NCBI GenBank assembly: GCA_963776055.1
Contig: CAVZLD010000005.1
Location: forward strand, 186,001-250,000
Direction of reading: 5' to 3'
DNA: 64,000 bases
DNA from: CAVZLD01 sp963776055
GTDB taxonomy: Bacteria > Planctomycetota > Planctomycetia > Pirellulales > Pirellulaceae
The notes beneath the pieces are model-generated. The model saw only the letters and a program-made list of their open reading frames with translations. It made no database searches and was not told the DNA's origin. Positions 44,236 through 53,810 of the stretch are shown one piece after another; the stretch's first letter is position 1; every line of letters begins with the position of its first letter. The translations under genes and the position numbers were made by a program.

Positions 44236-44324
44236 TGCGTGTCCCACGGACAGGTAGCGTTCGTGGCGACGTTTCTTTCGAGCAGCAGGGGAAACGAGAC
44301 GCTCCAGGAAAGTCCTACGCACGG
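44236..44324. repeat. Dispersed ~89 bp intergenic element, copy A
   Basis: It starts directly after the TAG of the HlyD gene. It shares about three quarters of its bases with 49479-49567, with blocks such as TGCGTGTC, GTAGCGTTC and TGGCGACGTTTCTT in the same order. The GTAGCG...CGCT(A)C words form imperfect inverted repeats, suggesting a REP-like RNA hairpin. Confidence 0.65.
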
Positions 44325-44393
44325 TCGTGCCCTGTCGCAGCCGGGGATGGTGGCTTCTCGCGTTGTGCGAGTCTCTGATGTTGCCCTGTTCGC

Positions 44394-44552
44394 CCTGCGC
44401 CTGCCTTTGCGTTCCGCGCGCCAGGACAGAAGATCGGAACGCGGAAATGGCAGAGAACGCAGATGGCCACGGATGAGAGCTTGAAGAATCCGGGGCGTTC
44501 ATGGCGAGCGACCGAGTCTGCCTCCGGTCCGCGTTCCTCTCCTGTCACGGCA
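44394..44552. repeat. Degenerate repeat related to the GAACGCGGA family
   Basis: It contains GGAACGCGGAAATGGCAGAG followed by AACGCAGATGGCCACGGATG, matching the core words of the 118 bp array at 20393-20866. Inverted words (TTTGCGTTCCGCG, GTCCGCGTTCCTCTCCTG) flank it on both sides. It is a decayed single copy. Confidence 0.5.
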
Positions 44553-44773
44553 ACCTGCCGGAGTAACGACCGCATGTGGGAAAATCCTGACGCGGTTCGA
44601 CCGGCGTCCCACGCCTCTGGCAAATCGCGAGGTGGACGTTCGTTTTTTCAGCACTCCTCATCCCGTGGCAGGCTGACCTTGACGCCATTTGCCGATCGGC
44701 TTACCCTCCGCTCGCCACGCCGGTGGTTGTACAAAAGTCGCCCGTTCCTAGGCATTTTTCGCTGGAATGATCC

Positions 44774-46006
44774 ATGAGCACGTCAACGCCCCACGACCGT
44801 TCGGACAATCCCTCTGCGCCGATGATTCCTGTGCCGTTGCTGGACATCGGGCGTGAGAACAGCGCCCTACAAGCCGAGATCCAAGCCGCGATTGCGGAGG
44901 TCTGTCAATCCGGCAGTTTCGTGCTAGGGCCGGCCTGTCGAAGTTTGGAGGAGCAGATTGCCAAGCTCAGCGGCGCTCGGTTCGGCATCGGCTGTGCCTC
45001 CGGCAGTGATGCACTCCTGCTGGCACTGATGGCACTGGAGATTGGGCCCGGCGACGAGGTTCTGGTCCCCAGTTTCACGTTCTTTGCCACGGCGAGTGCC
45101 GTCTGGCGACTCGGCGCGAAACCGGTCTTCATCGATATTGACCCGGAAACGTTCAATATCCGCCCCGCCCTGGTCGATGCCGCGGTCACTCCGGCGACGA
45201 AGGCGATTCTGCCGGTGCACCTGTTCGGACAGGCGGTGGACATGCCGGGGATTCAACAGGTTGCTCAAGAGCACGGGTTGGCGGTGGTGGAAGACGCAGC
45301 GCAGGCGATCAGCGCCGCCTACGACCAACAACCGGTCGGCAGTTGGGGCGCGGTCGGGTGTTTCAGCTTCTATCCCACGAAAAACCTCGGCGGGTTTGGG
45401 GATGGAGGAATGATGGTCACATCGGACGAAGCGCTGGCCGAGCGGTTGCAGCGACTGCGCGTTCATGGGATGAAGCCCCGCTACTATCATTCGGAAGTCG
45501 GCATCAACAGCCGACTGGATTCCCTGCAGGCCGCGGTGCTGAATATCAAGCTAACGCAACTTGGCGAGTGGACCACTCGGCGACAACAGCATGCCCAACG
45601 ATACAGCCAGCTGTTACGCGAAGCTGGATTGGATCAGCACTTGAAGCTGCCGCGCGCCCTGCCGCAAGTGACGCACGTGTGGAATCAGTACACGATTCGC
45701 GTGGGCCAAGGCCAGCGGGACGCCTTGCGCAGCCATCTGCAGGCGGCCGGAATCGGTTCGGAGATCTACTACCCGGTTCCGCTCCATCAGCAGGGCTGCT
45801 TCGAAAGCCTGGGGTATCGCACGGGCAGTCTGCCCGAGACGGAGCGCACCGCAGGCGAGGTGCTCAGCCTGCCGGTCTTTCCTCAGATGACGAAGCAAGA
45901 GCAGGACACGGTCGTCGAGCAAATCTGCCGGTTCTACCGCCGTGGCTCGGTTGTGCCGCCACTGGCGACGCCGCACCTGTCGACGCGGGATGTCACGACC
46001 TCCTGA
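44774..46006 (+). CDS. DegT/DnrJ/EryC1/StrS family PLP aminotransferase
   Basis: A 410-residue sugar aminotransferase. PLP-binding motifs are GCASGSDALLLALMAL (phosphate cradle), VVEDAAQAISAAYD (Asp to pyridine N), and CFSFYPTKNLGGFGDGGMM with the Schiff-base Lys. NSRLDSLQAAVLNIKL and FPQMTKQEQD complete the family pattern. It transfers an amino group to a keto-sugar nucleotide for surface glycan or antibiotic-sugar synthesis. It stands alone, followed by a strong terminator, so it is likely a single-gene transcript. Confidence 0.93.
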   Translation: MSTSTPHDRSDNPSAPMIPVPLLDIGRENSALQAEIQAAIAEVCQSGSFVLGPACRSLEEQIAKLSGARFGIGCASGSDALLLALMALEIGPGDEVLVPSFTFFATASAVWRLGAKPVFIDIDPETFNIRPALVDAAVTPATKAILPVHLFGQAVDMPGIQQVAQEHGLAVVEDAAQAISAAYDQQPVGSWGAVGCFSFYPTKNLGGFGDGGMMVTSDEALAERLQRLRVHGMKPRYYHSEVGINSRLDSLQAAVLNIKLTQLGEWTTRRQQHAQRYSQLLREAGLDQHLKLPRALPQVTHVWNQYTIRVGQGQRDALRSHLQAAGIGSEIYYPVPLHQQGCFESLGYRTGSLPETERTAGEVLSLPVFPQMTKQEQDTVVEQICRFYRRGSVVPPLATPHLSTRDVTTS

Positions 46007-46417
46007 CAGACCGGCGTGGTCTCGCGGAACGCACCGGTAGCCGGTTGGTCCGTGACGAATTACTCGTCGATCGTGTGGAATCTGACAACGCCGGGATGCT
46101 CTTCAAGCGTCCCGGCGTTTTGCTCGCGGTGCGGTCCACGGCACTTGAGCGTCAATCGAGGCACGGCGTGAATCGGTTTCGACATCGCCTCTCGCAGTCA
46201 CTACGACCGTCATGATGTCGACGACGGTTCTGGGCAGCGCGTAGTCTCGCATCGTGCCTATCCTCCCTGGCAAAAACGGTTGCACGCCGATCGGCCTTGC
46301 AGACGATGAAGGAGTCTATCGGTCAGGCAGTCCGCGAATCGATTGCGCCCCTGAGCCGGCAGCCACGGTTCGCGCATCATCGTATCAGGGAGGAGTTTCC
46401 GTGCTGAGCGAGCTGTA
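46007..46417. other. Intergenic region with a terminator (about 410 bp)
   Basis: Apart from the terminator at 46087-46122 no gene is seen. The stretch 46130-46417 should contain the promoter of the GAF-SpoIIE gene; no hexamer pair stands out. Confidence 0.45.
46087..46122 (+). terminator. Rho-independent terminator after the DegT gene
   Basis: AACGCCGGGA (46087-46096) and TCCCGGCGTT (46110-46119) form a perfect 10 bp GC-rich stem with a 13-base loop. A short T-run follows (TTTT overlapping the stem end). It lies 81 bp after the DegT stop. Confidence 0.8.
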
Positions 46418-48004
46418 GTGAACTCCGTGTTGCAACCTTCCCGCAGGCATTTACGACTCCACGTTGAAAACACCCTTCGCAAGGAGCAGCCAGAGCGGTC
46501 GGATATTCCCGGATTGGGCGCTTTCCTGGACGCCTATCAGGAATTGACCGGTTGGCCGCTGACCTGTCAGCAGGGAAACCTTCCCGCGAACCTGGAGTCG
46601 TTGGGCTCCTTCCTTCGCTCCACCGGTGAGTCGGAGTTGGTGGATCTCTGCCTTCCGCGTCAGGCGGAGATGTCGGATCCGGATCAGGCGACGGCGGCCC
46701 GTTGCATCGGCAAGTCATTCGTCCGCATCCTGGCAGAGCTGCAAACCACTCGCCGCGCGCTGGCCCTGCGCGAGGCGGAGTTGGCGACCGCCGTCCCGGT
46801 CGTAGCTCCCCCGGAAGAAGCGGCGCAACTGAATCAACGTCTGCAGGCGATTTTGCGCGGAGCTGTGGATGGTCTGCAAGGCGCCGCCTCCGCTTTATAC
46901 CTGTTGGACGACGCCACATCCCGACTCAAGTTGCGAGCGCACTGGGGACTTCCCAATCTTCGGTTTGTCGAGCCGGCACGCCCCTTGCGTGGCGCCGTGG
47001 CCGACCTGGAAGCGCTGACCGGTCACGCGGTCGTCATGGAAGACACGCGCACTCTTCCGCATTGGAACGCGCCGGAGGACTTCCTGTCCGCGGTCTGTGT
47101 TCCCGTTTCCAGCCCCGGCGCGATCCTGGGTACGTTCTGGCTGTTCTGTGATCGCGTGCGGGATTTCACCGCTGCCGAGACCCAATTGCTCGAGATCCTC
47201 GCGGGACGGCTGGCCGCCGAATTGGAACGCAGCGTGCTGTTGCGCGAGGTTTCGCAGACGGCCGAGGCCAAGCGGCATGGTGAACAAATCGCACAGTGGC
47301 ACCGTGACCGAAATCAGTTGGTTCCCCCGCTGCTGGACGGCTGGCAGGTGTCGGGCGCGAGCCAGGTCGACGCCCGAGTGCTGGGGGATTTCCACTTCTG
47401 GCGCGTGACCGAAGATTCCCAGCTGTTTCTTGCGGCCGGAGGTACACAAGGTTCGGCGGATTGTCGGATTCTCTCCTCCTCGCTGCTCCGCGGGGCACTC
47501 CAGACGCAGTCGCTGCACAACACAGATCCGGGGCGGGCTCTGCAGCAAATGAACGAGGCAGTCTGGTCCAGTTCGCCCGGCGACGAGGCGGCCAATCTGT
47601 TCGTCGCTCGCTTGAACCCCAACAGCGGTTTGCTAGAATCCGCCTCCGCGGGTTGCCCCGACGCTTACATCCTGCGACCCCACGGATGGGAACCGATCGT
47701 CCAGGACGGGTTGGGGCTCGGCAGCCAGCCGGAGGCGGTTTGGGCGCGGCAAACGCATACGATCGCTCCCGGCGATATCCTGCTAGTGATCAGTGACCGG
47801 GAGTCGGCCAGCGACGCAGCCGGCTCGGGGCTGGCGACGACGCAAATCGCCGAGAACCTCCTGCGTCACATGCATTTGCGGGCCAGTGCCCTCGCGGAAA
47901 AAGCAGTTCAACTCATTCGAAAGCAGACACGTGACGGTCGCAGCCGGTCGGTCGTGATCGTGAAACGGTCCGACGATGTGCAACATGAACGAAGCCCGGG
48001 GTAA
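46418..48004 (+). CDS. GAF domain protein with degenerate SpoIIE/PP2C-type domain
   Basis: 528 residues from a GTG start. After an N-terminal helical part, a GAF domain lies at about residues 145-290 (ALYLLDDATSRLKLRAHWGL, AVCVPVSSPGAILGTFWLFC). A coiled linker leads to a SpoIIE-like phosphatase domain (ARVLGDFHFWRVTEDSQLFL, SSSLLRGALQT, NPNSGLLESASAGCPDAYIL, GDILLVISDRES). The first metal Asp (LGDF) and the last one (ISD) remain. The normally Asp-bearing GDVSGHG loop is GGTQGSA, so it is probably catalytically impaired or a binding-only pseudo-phosphatase. Expected role: regulator of anti-sigma/anti-anti-sigma switching. The start codon is uncertain. Confidence 0.78.
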   Translation: MNSVLQPSRRHLRLHVENTLRKEQPERSDIPGLGAFLDAYQELTGWPLTCQQGNLPANLESLGSFLRSTGESELVDLCLPRQAEMSDPDQATAARCIGKSFVRILAELQTTRRALALREAELATAVPVVAPPEEAAQLNQRLQAILRGAVDGLQGAASALYLLDDATSRLKLRAHWGLPNLRFVEPARPLRGAVADLEALTGHAVVMEDTRTLPHWNAPEDFLSAVCVPVSSPGAILGTFWLFCDRVRDFTAAETQLLEILAGRLAAELERSVLLREVSQTAEAKRHGEQIAQWHRDRNQLVPPLLDGWQVSGASQVDARVLGDFHFWRVTEDSQLFLAAGGTQGSADCRILSSSLLRGALQTQSLHNTDPGRALQQMNEAVWSSSPGDEAANLFVARLNPNSGLLESASAGCPDAYILRPHGWEPIVQDGLGLGSQPEAVWARQTHTIAPGDILLVISDRESASDAAGSGLATTQIAENLLRHMHLRASALAEKAVQLIRKQTRDGRSRSVVIVKRSDDVQHERSPG

Positions 48005-49478
48005 CTCTCTGTCCGTGACATTTCCTGGGCTTCTTGCCCGCTGCGCCGCCTTGCTGTTTGTCTGCTTCACGCCGGCCGCTGTCGCGGCGACGGAAGAAAC
48101 TTCGGTCACGCTCAACCAGAAGGATGATGGGTACCGGGGCATCTGGTACATGAATCAACCTTCCGGGGATGAGTATGTCTACAAGTACAGCGGCGGGCTG
48201 GGGACCTATTGTGCGAAGCATCGTCCGCTGGCCGTCTACTGTCCGACCGTAGAAAAGACCTTCTTTTGCTACGGTGGCACCACGTCCGACGACCAGCGCC
48301 AATTGATGCACATGGTGTCCTTCTATGATCACCGCACCGGCACCGTTCCGCGGCCCACGGTTCTGCTCGACAAGAAAACGGACGACGCTCACGACAATCC
48401 CGTGATTTGTGTTGATGCGTCGGGTTACATCTGGATCTTCTCTACGTCGCACGGTCGTGCGCGCCCTTCATACATACACCGCAGCCGTGAGCCCTACTCG
48501 GTCGAAGCGTTTGATCGTGTGCCAGCGACGCGACGCGATGGAGAGCAGCAGGTGCCGATCACGAACTTCTCCTACATGCAGGCCTGGAACCGGCCGGAAC
48601 AGGGGTTCCTCTGTTTCTTTACGCGGTACAGTGACCCGGCGCAGCGAACGCTCTTTTGTATGACCAGTTCCGATGGTGTCGAATGGGAGCCCTGGCGGCG
48701 TCTGGCGGCGATTGCGCAAGGACATTATCAAGTCAGCGCCGTGGGTCGGAATCGAGCGGGAACCGCCTTCAACTATCACCCGAAGAAAAAGGGGTTGAAC
48801 TGGCGGACGAATCTCTACTACCTCGAGACGCCCGACTTCGGCAATCGTTGGCAAACCATCGAGGGGCAGCCGCTATCCTTACCGCTGGTCGACGTCGACA
48901 ACGCCGCCCGGGTGCACGACTACGAAAGCGAATCGTTGAACGTCTATCTGAAAGACCTGACCTATGACGATCAGGATCGGCCGGTGATTGTTTACCTGAC
49001 CAGTCGCGGCTACCAGTCCGGCCCGCAAAACGACCCGCGGACGTGGACCACCGCCCGGTGGACCGGCAAGACGTGGGAAATCCGCTCCGCCTTCCGATCG
49101 GACAACAACTACGACATGGGCGAGCTATGGATCGACGCCGATGGAAAATGGCGGGTGATTGCCCCCACTGCCACCGGACCACAGCCATACAATCCGGGGG
49201 GCGAGATCGCCCTCTGGATCAGTTCCGATCGAGGGCAGAGCTGGCAGTCGCGACCGCTGACTTTCGACAGTCCACGGAACCATACCTATGTCCGGCGGCC
49301 CGTGAACGCGCACGCGGAGTTCTACGCCTTCTGGGCGGATGGTCACGGACGTCAACCTTCCGCCTCGCGGCTCTATTTCTGCAATCGAGATGGCGCCGTC
49401 CGGATGTTGCCGTCCCAGATGGAGGCGGATGCAGAGACGCCGGCACTCGTCTACCACCAACACCACGCTGCGGACTGA
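47985..49478 (+). CDS. Secreted BNR-repeat (BNR_4) protein
   Basis: About 497 residues. The signal peptide (LARCAALLFVCFTPAAVAA) is followed by the start of the BNR_4 propeller: DDGYRGIWYMNQPSGDEYVY and CYGGTTSDDQRQLMHMVSFY. Later blades contain DNPVICVDASGYIWIFSTSH and AEFYAFWADGHGRQPSASRL. This family of sialidase-like propellers is typical of planctomycete and Bacteroidetes polysaccharide-use loci, and the activity is unproven. Its start overlaps the end of the GAF-SpoIIE gene by about 20 bp, so the two are translationally coupled or the start is slightly downstream. Confidence 0.8.
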   Translation: MNEARGNSLSVTFPGLLARCAALLFVCFTPAAVAATEETSVTLNQKDDGYRGIWYMNQPSGDEYVYKYSGGLGTYCAKHRPLAVYCPTVEKTFFCYGGTTSDDQRQLMHMVSFYDHRTGTVPRPTVLLDKKTDDAHDNPVICVDASGYIWIFSTSHGRARPSYIHRSREPYSVEAFDRVPATRRDGEQQVPITNFSYMQAWNRPEQGFLCFFTRYSDPAQRTLFCMTSSDGVEWEPWRRLAAIAQGHYQVSAVGRNRAGTAFNYHPKKKGLNWRTNLYYLETPDFGNRWQTIEGQPLSLPLVDVDNAARVHDYESESLNVYLKDLTYDDQDRPVIVYLTSRGYQSGPQNDPRTWTTARWTGKTWEIRSAFRSDNNYDMGELWIDADGKWRVIAPTATGPQPYNPGGEIALWISSDRGQSWQSRPLTFDSPRNHTYVRRPVNAHAEFYAFWADGHGRQPSASRLYFCNRDGAVRMLPSQMEADAETPALVYHQHHAAD

Positions 49479-49567
49479 TGCGTGTCGCAGGGATATGTAG
49501 CGTTCCTGGCGACGTTTCTTCCGAGCAGAAAGGTCGACCAGACGCTACCGGGAACTGCTCCGCGCGG
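49479..49567. repeat. Dispersed ~89 bp intergenic element, copy B
   Basis: It starts directly after the TGA of the BNR gene. It is collinear with copy A at 44236-44324. GTAGCGTTCC near the start and GACGCTACCGGGAAC near the end are inverted complements and could form a stem of about 40-base span. Confidence 0.65.
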
Positions 49568-49594
49568 TAACGCCGGTTAGTTTGCCACCAGACC

Positions 49595-49622
49595 TTGGCA
49601 AGGACCGCTGGCGCGGTACCAT
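49595..49622 (+). promoter_or_regulatory. Candidate promoter of tRNA-Leu
   Basis: TTGGCA (49595-49600) and TACCAT (49617-49622) are separated by 16 bp and end 32 bp before the tRNA. The fit to the sigma-70 consensus is moderate. Confidence 0.4.
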
Positions 49623-49654
49623 AGCAGGTTCTCCGGGCCGTTGGGACCGGGATT

Positions 49655-49738
49655 GCGCGAGTGGCGGAACTGGCAGACGCGTATGGTTGAGGGCCATATG
49701 CCCGTAAGGGCGTGGAGGTTCGAGTCCTCTCTCGCGCA
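49655..49738 (+). tRNA. tRNA-Leu (anticodon GAG)
   Basis: Acceptor arms GCGCGAG (49655-49661) and CTCGCGC (49731-49737) pair fully, with discriminator A at 49738. The anticodon stem TATGG/CCATA encloses the loop TTGAGGG, giving anticodon GAG (reads CTC/CTT). A long variable arm (GCCC-GTAA-GGGC) marks a class II tRNA. The T-loop TTCGAGT is present. CCA is not encoded. It is a single gene on the opposite strand from the following VWA island. Confidence 0.95.
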
Positions 49739-49794
49739 CTGAAGTGGTCGGCGGGGCCCGGCGTCCGGTGGTGGCAGCCGAGTCCGGCCGCGTG

Positions 49795-51818
49795 TCAAAC
49801 GTACACGCGGCGGTTGTAGATGTACCACTCCAGCAGCAGCACGCCCAGCGCGCCGATCAGGAAGATCTTCCACGCCTCCCGTCGCGCGGGTTCCAGGGCG
49901 GTCGACTCAATGTTTTCATAGCGGGTCTCTACACGTTCCGCGGGTCGAATCTGACTCTCGACCGGATCGAACAGATTGACGGCGAATCGCTGCGCGGTTT
50001 CGGAAGAGTCGCCTTCCCGCACCGTGTAGATTCCTACCGTCGACGTGCTGCCGAAGACGAAGGAATTCTGCGGCCCACGCTGCAGCCGCGTTCGTTTTCC
50101 GAGCGGATCTTCGATCTCGATCGCATCGACCGGCGCAGATGTCCGCAGGGTGATCGGTTGCCCCGGTTGGGTAACCTCTTTCGTTGCTTCCGGTTGTGCC
50201 CCTCCCAGATAGGTCAACACATTGCCAATAAACAGCGGAAAGCTGGTGCGGATTGGCCAGTCCGTGTTCGCATACCGTTCGCCCTCTTCGTTTTCGCCCA
50301 CGATCTCAAAGCTCTGCACCAGGTCTTCGAAGCCTGCGCGCGGGGCGATCCCCACCAACACGCCGCGATGCGAGTCGATCAGGATGGTGCCGCCGGCAGG
50401 GACCTCCAATGGCCGGCCGGTGACGATCCATTTTAGGTCGCCCAGTTCCACGAAACGCATCAGCGGGTGCGCTCGATCCGTGTCGATGATCTGCGGTAGT
50501 TCCTCGACCGTTCCACTCGTCCAACGTTCGTCCGGCGGCAATGCGCCAATGAAGTACGTGTTACAACGCGGTAGCTGCGGCGGGCTGCACTGGTCGTAGA
50601 TGATCAGATCGTAGGCTCCGGCTTCTGCCTTCTGTCGATACTCGGGTGTCGTGAGTAGCTCGGGGCCGGACCGCTCGACGTCCGCCAGTCGTTGGGCGTA
50701 GGGCGTTTGCAGGAAGGTCTCCAATGCGTCGTTCCGCGGGCTGACAAACAGCACCTTCGATCGTCGCTGTGGGTTGATATTCGCAAACGCCCGGTTGTCG
50801 ATCGCCAAGCCGTCCGCCTCTTCCAGCTCCAATTGCAGCACGCCGGACGGTACCGCGTCGAGCACGAACTCGACCCCTCCTTCCCCCCCGCCGCAAGCGG
50901 AACGGCGGCCGCATCGACCAACTGCAATTCCGAACCGGGTTGCTCTAAGTACAGGTTCGCGGTTACCTCGGCGTCCTGCGCACCGAAATGCTGCAGTTGT
51001 CCAAAGACCTGGATTTGATCCGGGCGGTCGGGAGTCTGCGCTGTGCTGAAGGCGAGAATACCGACGTTCTCTGCGTCCGGAGAACCGATCGAAACGAATT
51101 GGGGACTCAGCTGACCCATCGCGAACTGTGGCGCACTGCGAAAACGACCGTCGCTGAAGATCAGGACTTCGGCCGGCAACGCATCCGCGGCCGCCACATC
51201 GGTCGCTTCGGTTCCGGTGCGGCCCGGGTTGGCCAGACCGGCGGCCACGCGCAAGGCTTCATCCAGCTGGCTGCCGTGCTGCGTCGGTTCGATCGCCTGC
51301 ACTCGACGTTTCAGCAGACCGCGATTGTCGGTAAACGGCTGCTCGACGATCGCTCGATCCGAAAAACTAATTACCATCGCCACACTGCCCGGGCGCAGCT
51401 GCTGATCGATCAGCTCGACCAATTCCGCCTTGGCCGCTTCCAGACGCGTCGGTTCCACATCGGTGGCACTCATGCTGGCGGAGGTGTCCACCAGGAAGAT
51501 GTGTCGCTCGCCAATCAACTTGGAACCCATCCAACTGGGCCGCAGGCAGGCCAGGATCGCCAACAGCAGCAACAACAACTGCAAAAACAGCAGCAGGTTC
51601 TGACGCAGTTTCTGCCAGAGGCTGTTGACGTGCAAATCCTCCAGCGTGCGATGCCACAGGTAAGTACTCGGGACTTCCAGCGGCTGACGCCGCAGCTTCA
51701 GGAAGTACAGTAGGACAATCAACGGCGGAATCGCGCCGAGGATGAACCACTGCCAGACGGTCAATGTGCGATACGTGTCGTTCAGAAAACCGCGGAAGCT
51801 GTCGATCCAATCGATCAT
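49795..51818 (-). CDS. BatA-like von Willebrand factor A membrane protein, one frame break
   Basis: Two N-terminal TM helices (WFILGAIPPLIVLLYFLKLR and LLLFLQLLLLLLAILACL) precede a VWA domain with a MIDAS start VDTSASMSATD and LIFSDGRF. A long beta-rich extracytoplasmic region follows, then a C-terminal TM (WKIFLIGALGVLLLEWYIYN). This is the BatA/DUF1550-like plan. The frame slips in a G-run near 50878 and resumes as GVEFVLDAVPSGVLQLELEE; one G is missing. About 674 residues. It overlaps the DUF58 gene by 4 bp (ATGA). It acts with MoxR and DUF58 in a chaperone-like assembly. Confidence 0.85.
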
Positions 51819-52708
51819 CGCACCAACCCCCGCTGCCGCAGGTAGGTGCCGACGAGGCGATCGACCGGAATCTGAGTATTGGCCAGCAAGTAGGTCATCC
51901 CGCGTCGGTTACAGAACTCACGAGCTCCGTCGACAAAGGTGGTGAGCGTTTTCTGATAGCGATCCAGCAAGGGGCGACTGACTGTGATCTCCGCCACGTC
52001 ATCGTCCTCGCAATCGACCAGTTTCAAATCACCCGTAATCTCCGGTTCGAGTTCCTCCAGGGACAGAATCTGAATCACGTAAATGTCCAGATCGCGAGCC
52101 AGCAGGTAGCGGAGGGCCGCTTCGTACCCGTTCTTGTCCATCAAGTCCGTCAGCAGGATTACGATTCCCTTGCCCGGATTGCGCAAGCAGAAGTTGCGAA
52201 CACCGGCTTCCAGCGAGGTATCACCGCTCGGTCCCAGGGTCTCCAGGTAGTCCGTCATCCGCCAGACGCTCTGGCGCCCCCGCAGCACCGGTGACGGCGC
52301 CGACGTTTGTTCCAGGGTCTCGATGCGAACTCGGTCGGATCGGCAGAGGCCGACAAAGCCCAAGGCGGCAGCCAGTTGTTTGGCGTACTGCAGCTTGGTC
52401 GGGTCGCCAAAATCCATCGAATTGCTGCTGTCCAGCAGCGCATGGAAATGCAGGTCTTCCTCCTCCAGGAACAGCTTCAGAAACAGTTTGTCCAGCCGCG
52501 CGTACAGGTTCCAGTCGATGAACCGCAGGTCATCGCCCGGAACGTAATTGCGGAAGTCGGCAAACTCGACACTCTGCCCCTTTCGCCGGCTGCGGCGTTC
52601 TCCTTTCAAGCGGCCGCGAAAAATCTTGCGGCTGACCAGCTCCAAACGTTCCAACTGCCGCAACAGTTCTGGGCTGAGTAACGGTGATGTGCGAGTCGCT
52701 TCCGGCAT
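51815..52708 (-). CDS. DUF58 domain protein
   Basis: 297 residues. The DUF58 signature is complete: SVEFADFRNYVPGDDLRFID then WNLYARLDKLFLKLF, followed by a VWA-like core LLDSSNSMDFGDPTKL and ILLTDLMD. It lies 38 bp after moxR and overlaps the BatA-like start. It is the standard third member of MoxR-DUF58-BatA operons. Function unknown, probably an adaptor in MoxR-driven maturation. Confidence 0.93.
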   Translation of the reverse strand: MPEATRTSPLLSPELLRQLERLELVSRKIFRGRLKGERRSRRKGQSVEFADFRNYVPGDDLRFIDWNLYARLDKLFLKLFLEEEDLHFHALLDSSNSMDFGDPTKLQYAKQLAAALGFVGLCRSDRVRIETLEQTSAPSPVLRGRQSVWRMTDYLETLGPSGDTSLEAGVRNFCLRNPGKGIVILLTDLMDKNGYEAALRYLLARDLDIYVIQILSLEELEPEITGDLKLVDCEDDDVAEITVSRPLLDRYQKTLTTFVDGAREFCNRRGMTYLLANTQIPVDRLVGTYLRQRGLVR

Positions 52709-52746
52709 CGTGAACCTAGTTTCTCAACGGACGTCCTGCCCCTCGA

Positions 52747-53757
52747 TTAGATGGCGTCTTCGGCTTTCTCCCGTACTTTTTCGAGAATCTCCAGCAGCAC
52801 GTCATCCTGTTGGATGCTCTCCGCCTGCGCCTCGAAATTCAGAATCACACGGTGTCGCATCGCGGGTAAGAAGACACGCCGCACATCCTCGAAACTGACG
52901 TTGTAGCGGCCCTCCAAAATCGCGCGGACCTTGGCCGCCAACGCCAACGTTTGGGCCGCCCGCGGACTGGCACCCCAGCGCAAATACTGGTTGGTGATCG
53001 GCACCGCAAAGGGACCCTCGGGATGCGTCGCCAGTGTCAACCGGACGATGTAATCCTGGACATGCGGCGCCAGAATCACCTCCCGAATCAACTCCTGCCA
53101 CCGAATGATCTCGCGGCCATCCATGACCTTCTCGGCCTGTGGATGCTGGGCCTGCGTCGTTCGTTCGACAATCGTGTTCAATTCCTCTCGATTCGAATAG
53201 CCGACCACCAGCTTGAAGAAGAAGCGGTCCAACTGCGCTTCGGGCAGCGGATAGGTGCCCTCCTGTTCGATCGGGTTCTGCGTCGCCATCACGAAAAACG
53301 GTCTCTCCAGGTCATACCGCACACCACCGACCGTCACCGTCCCCTCCTGCATCGTTTCCAGCATCGCCGATTGCGTCTTCGGCGTGGCGCGATTGATTTC
53401 ATCCGCCAGACAGATTTGCGTGAAAATCGGCCCCCGCTGGAACTCGAAAACGCGTTTGCCGTCCGGAGTCTCCATCACCATGTTCGTTCCCAGAATGTCC
53501 GCCGGCATCAGGTCCGGCGTGAATTGAATCCGCGAGAAATGCAGATCCAAAGTCTGCGCCAGCGTGCGGATCAACATCGTTTTGCCCAGCCCCGGTACGC
53601 CTTCCAGCAGACAATGCCCCCCGACGAAGAGGCAGGTCAAGACACCATGCACAATCTCGTCGTGCCCAACAATCACCCGCCCGATTTGTTCCTTGACCGA
53701 CTGGTATCGCGTGCGGAACTCCTCCGCTTGCTGCTGCATGTTCTCGGCAACGTTCAT
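52747..53757 (-). CDS. MoxR family AAA+ ATPase
   Basis: 336 residues starting MNVAENMQQQAEEFRTRYQS, with AAGGAAC just upstream. Walker A is GVPGLGKT; Walker B lies in ICLADEINRATPKTQSAMLE; the sensor region is FVMATQNPIEQEGTYPLPEA, and the arginine-finger region is near QLDRFFFKL. The C-terminal lid follows (SPRAAQTLALAAKVRAILEG). The frame is open upstream into the preceding VWA gene only because that gene has slipped frame; this Met is the true start. MoxR proteins are chaperones or metal-insertion ATPases acting on VWA partners. Confidence 0.95.
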   Translation of the reverse strand: MNVAENMQQQAEEFRTRYQSVKEQIGRVIVGHDEIVHGVLTCLFVGGHCLLEGVPGLGKTMLIRTLAQTLDLHFSRIQFTPDLMPADILGTNMVMETPDGKRVFEFQRGPIFTQICLADEINRATPKTQSAMLETMQEGTVTVGGVRYDLERPFFVMATQNPIEQEGTYPLPEAQLDRFFFKLVVGYSNREELNTIVERTTQAQHPQAEKVMDGREIIRWQELIREVILAPHVQDYIVRLTLATHPEGPFAVPITNQYLRWGASPRAAQTLALAAKVRAILEGRYNVSFEDVRRVFLPAMRHRVILNFEAQAESIQQDDVLLEILEKVREKAEDAI

Positions 53758-53810
53758 CTGAGTTCCTTTACTGCGGGTCGGAAGGTGGAAATAGGGTTTT
53801 GGGTTGGTGG

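Larger units (their letters stand above)
44236..44773. other. Intergenic region with two repeat remnants (about 540 bp)
   Basis: It holds repeat copy A (44236-44324) and a second repeat-derived stretch (about 44394-44552) related to the 20.4 kb array. The rest, up to the DegT start, shows no gene and no clear promoter. Confidence 0.5.
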
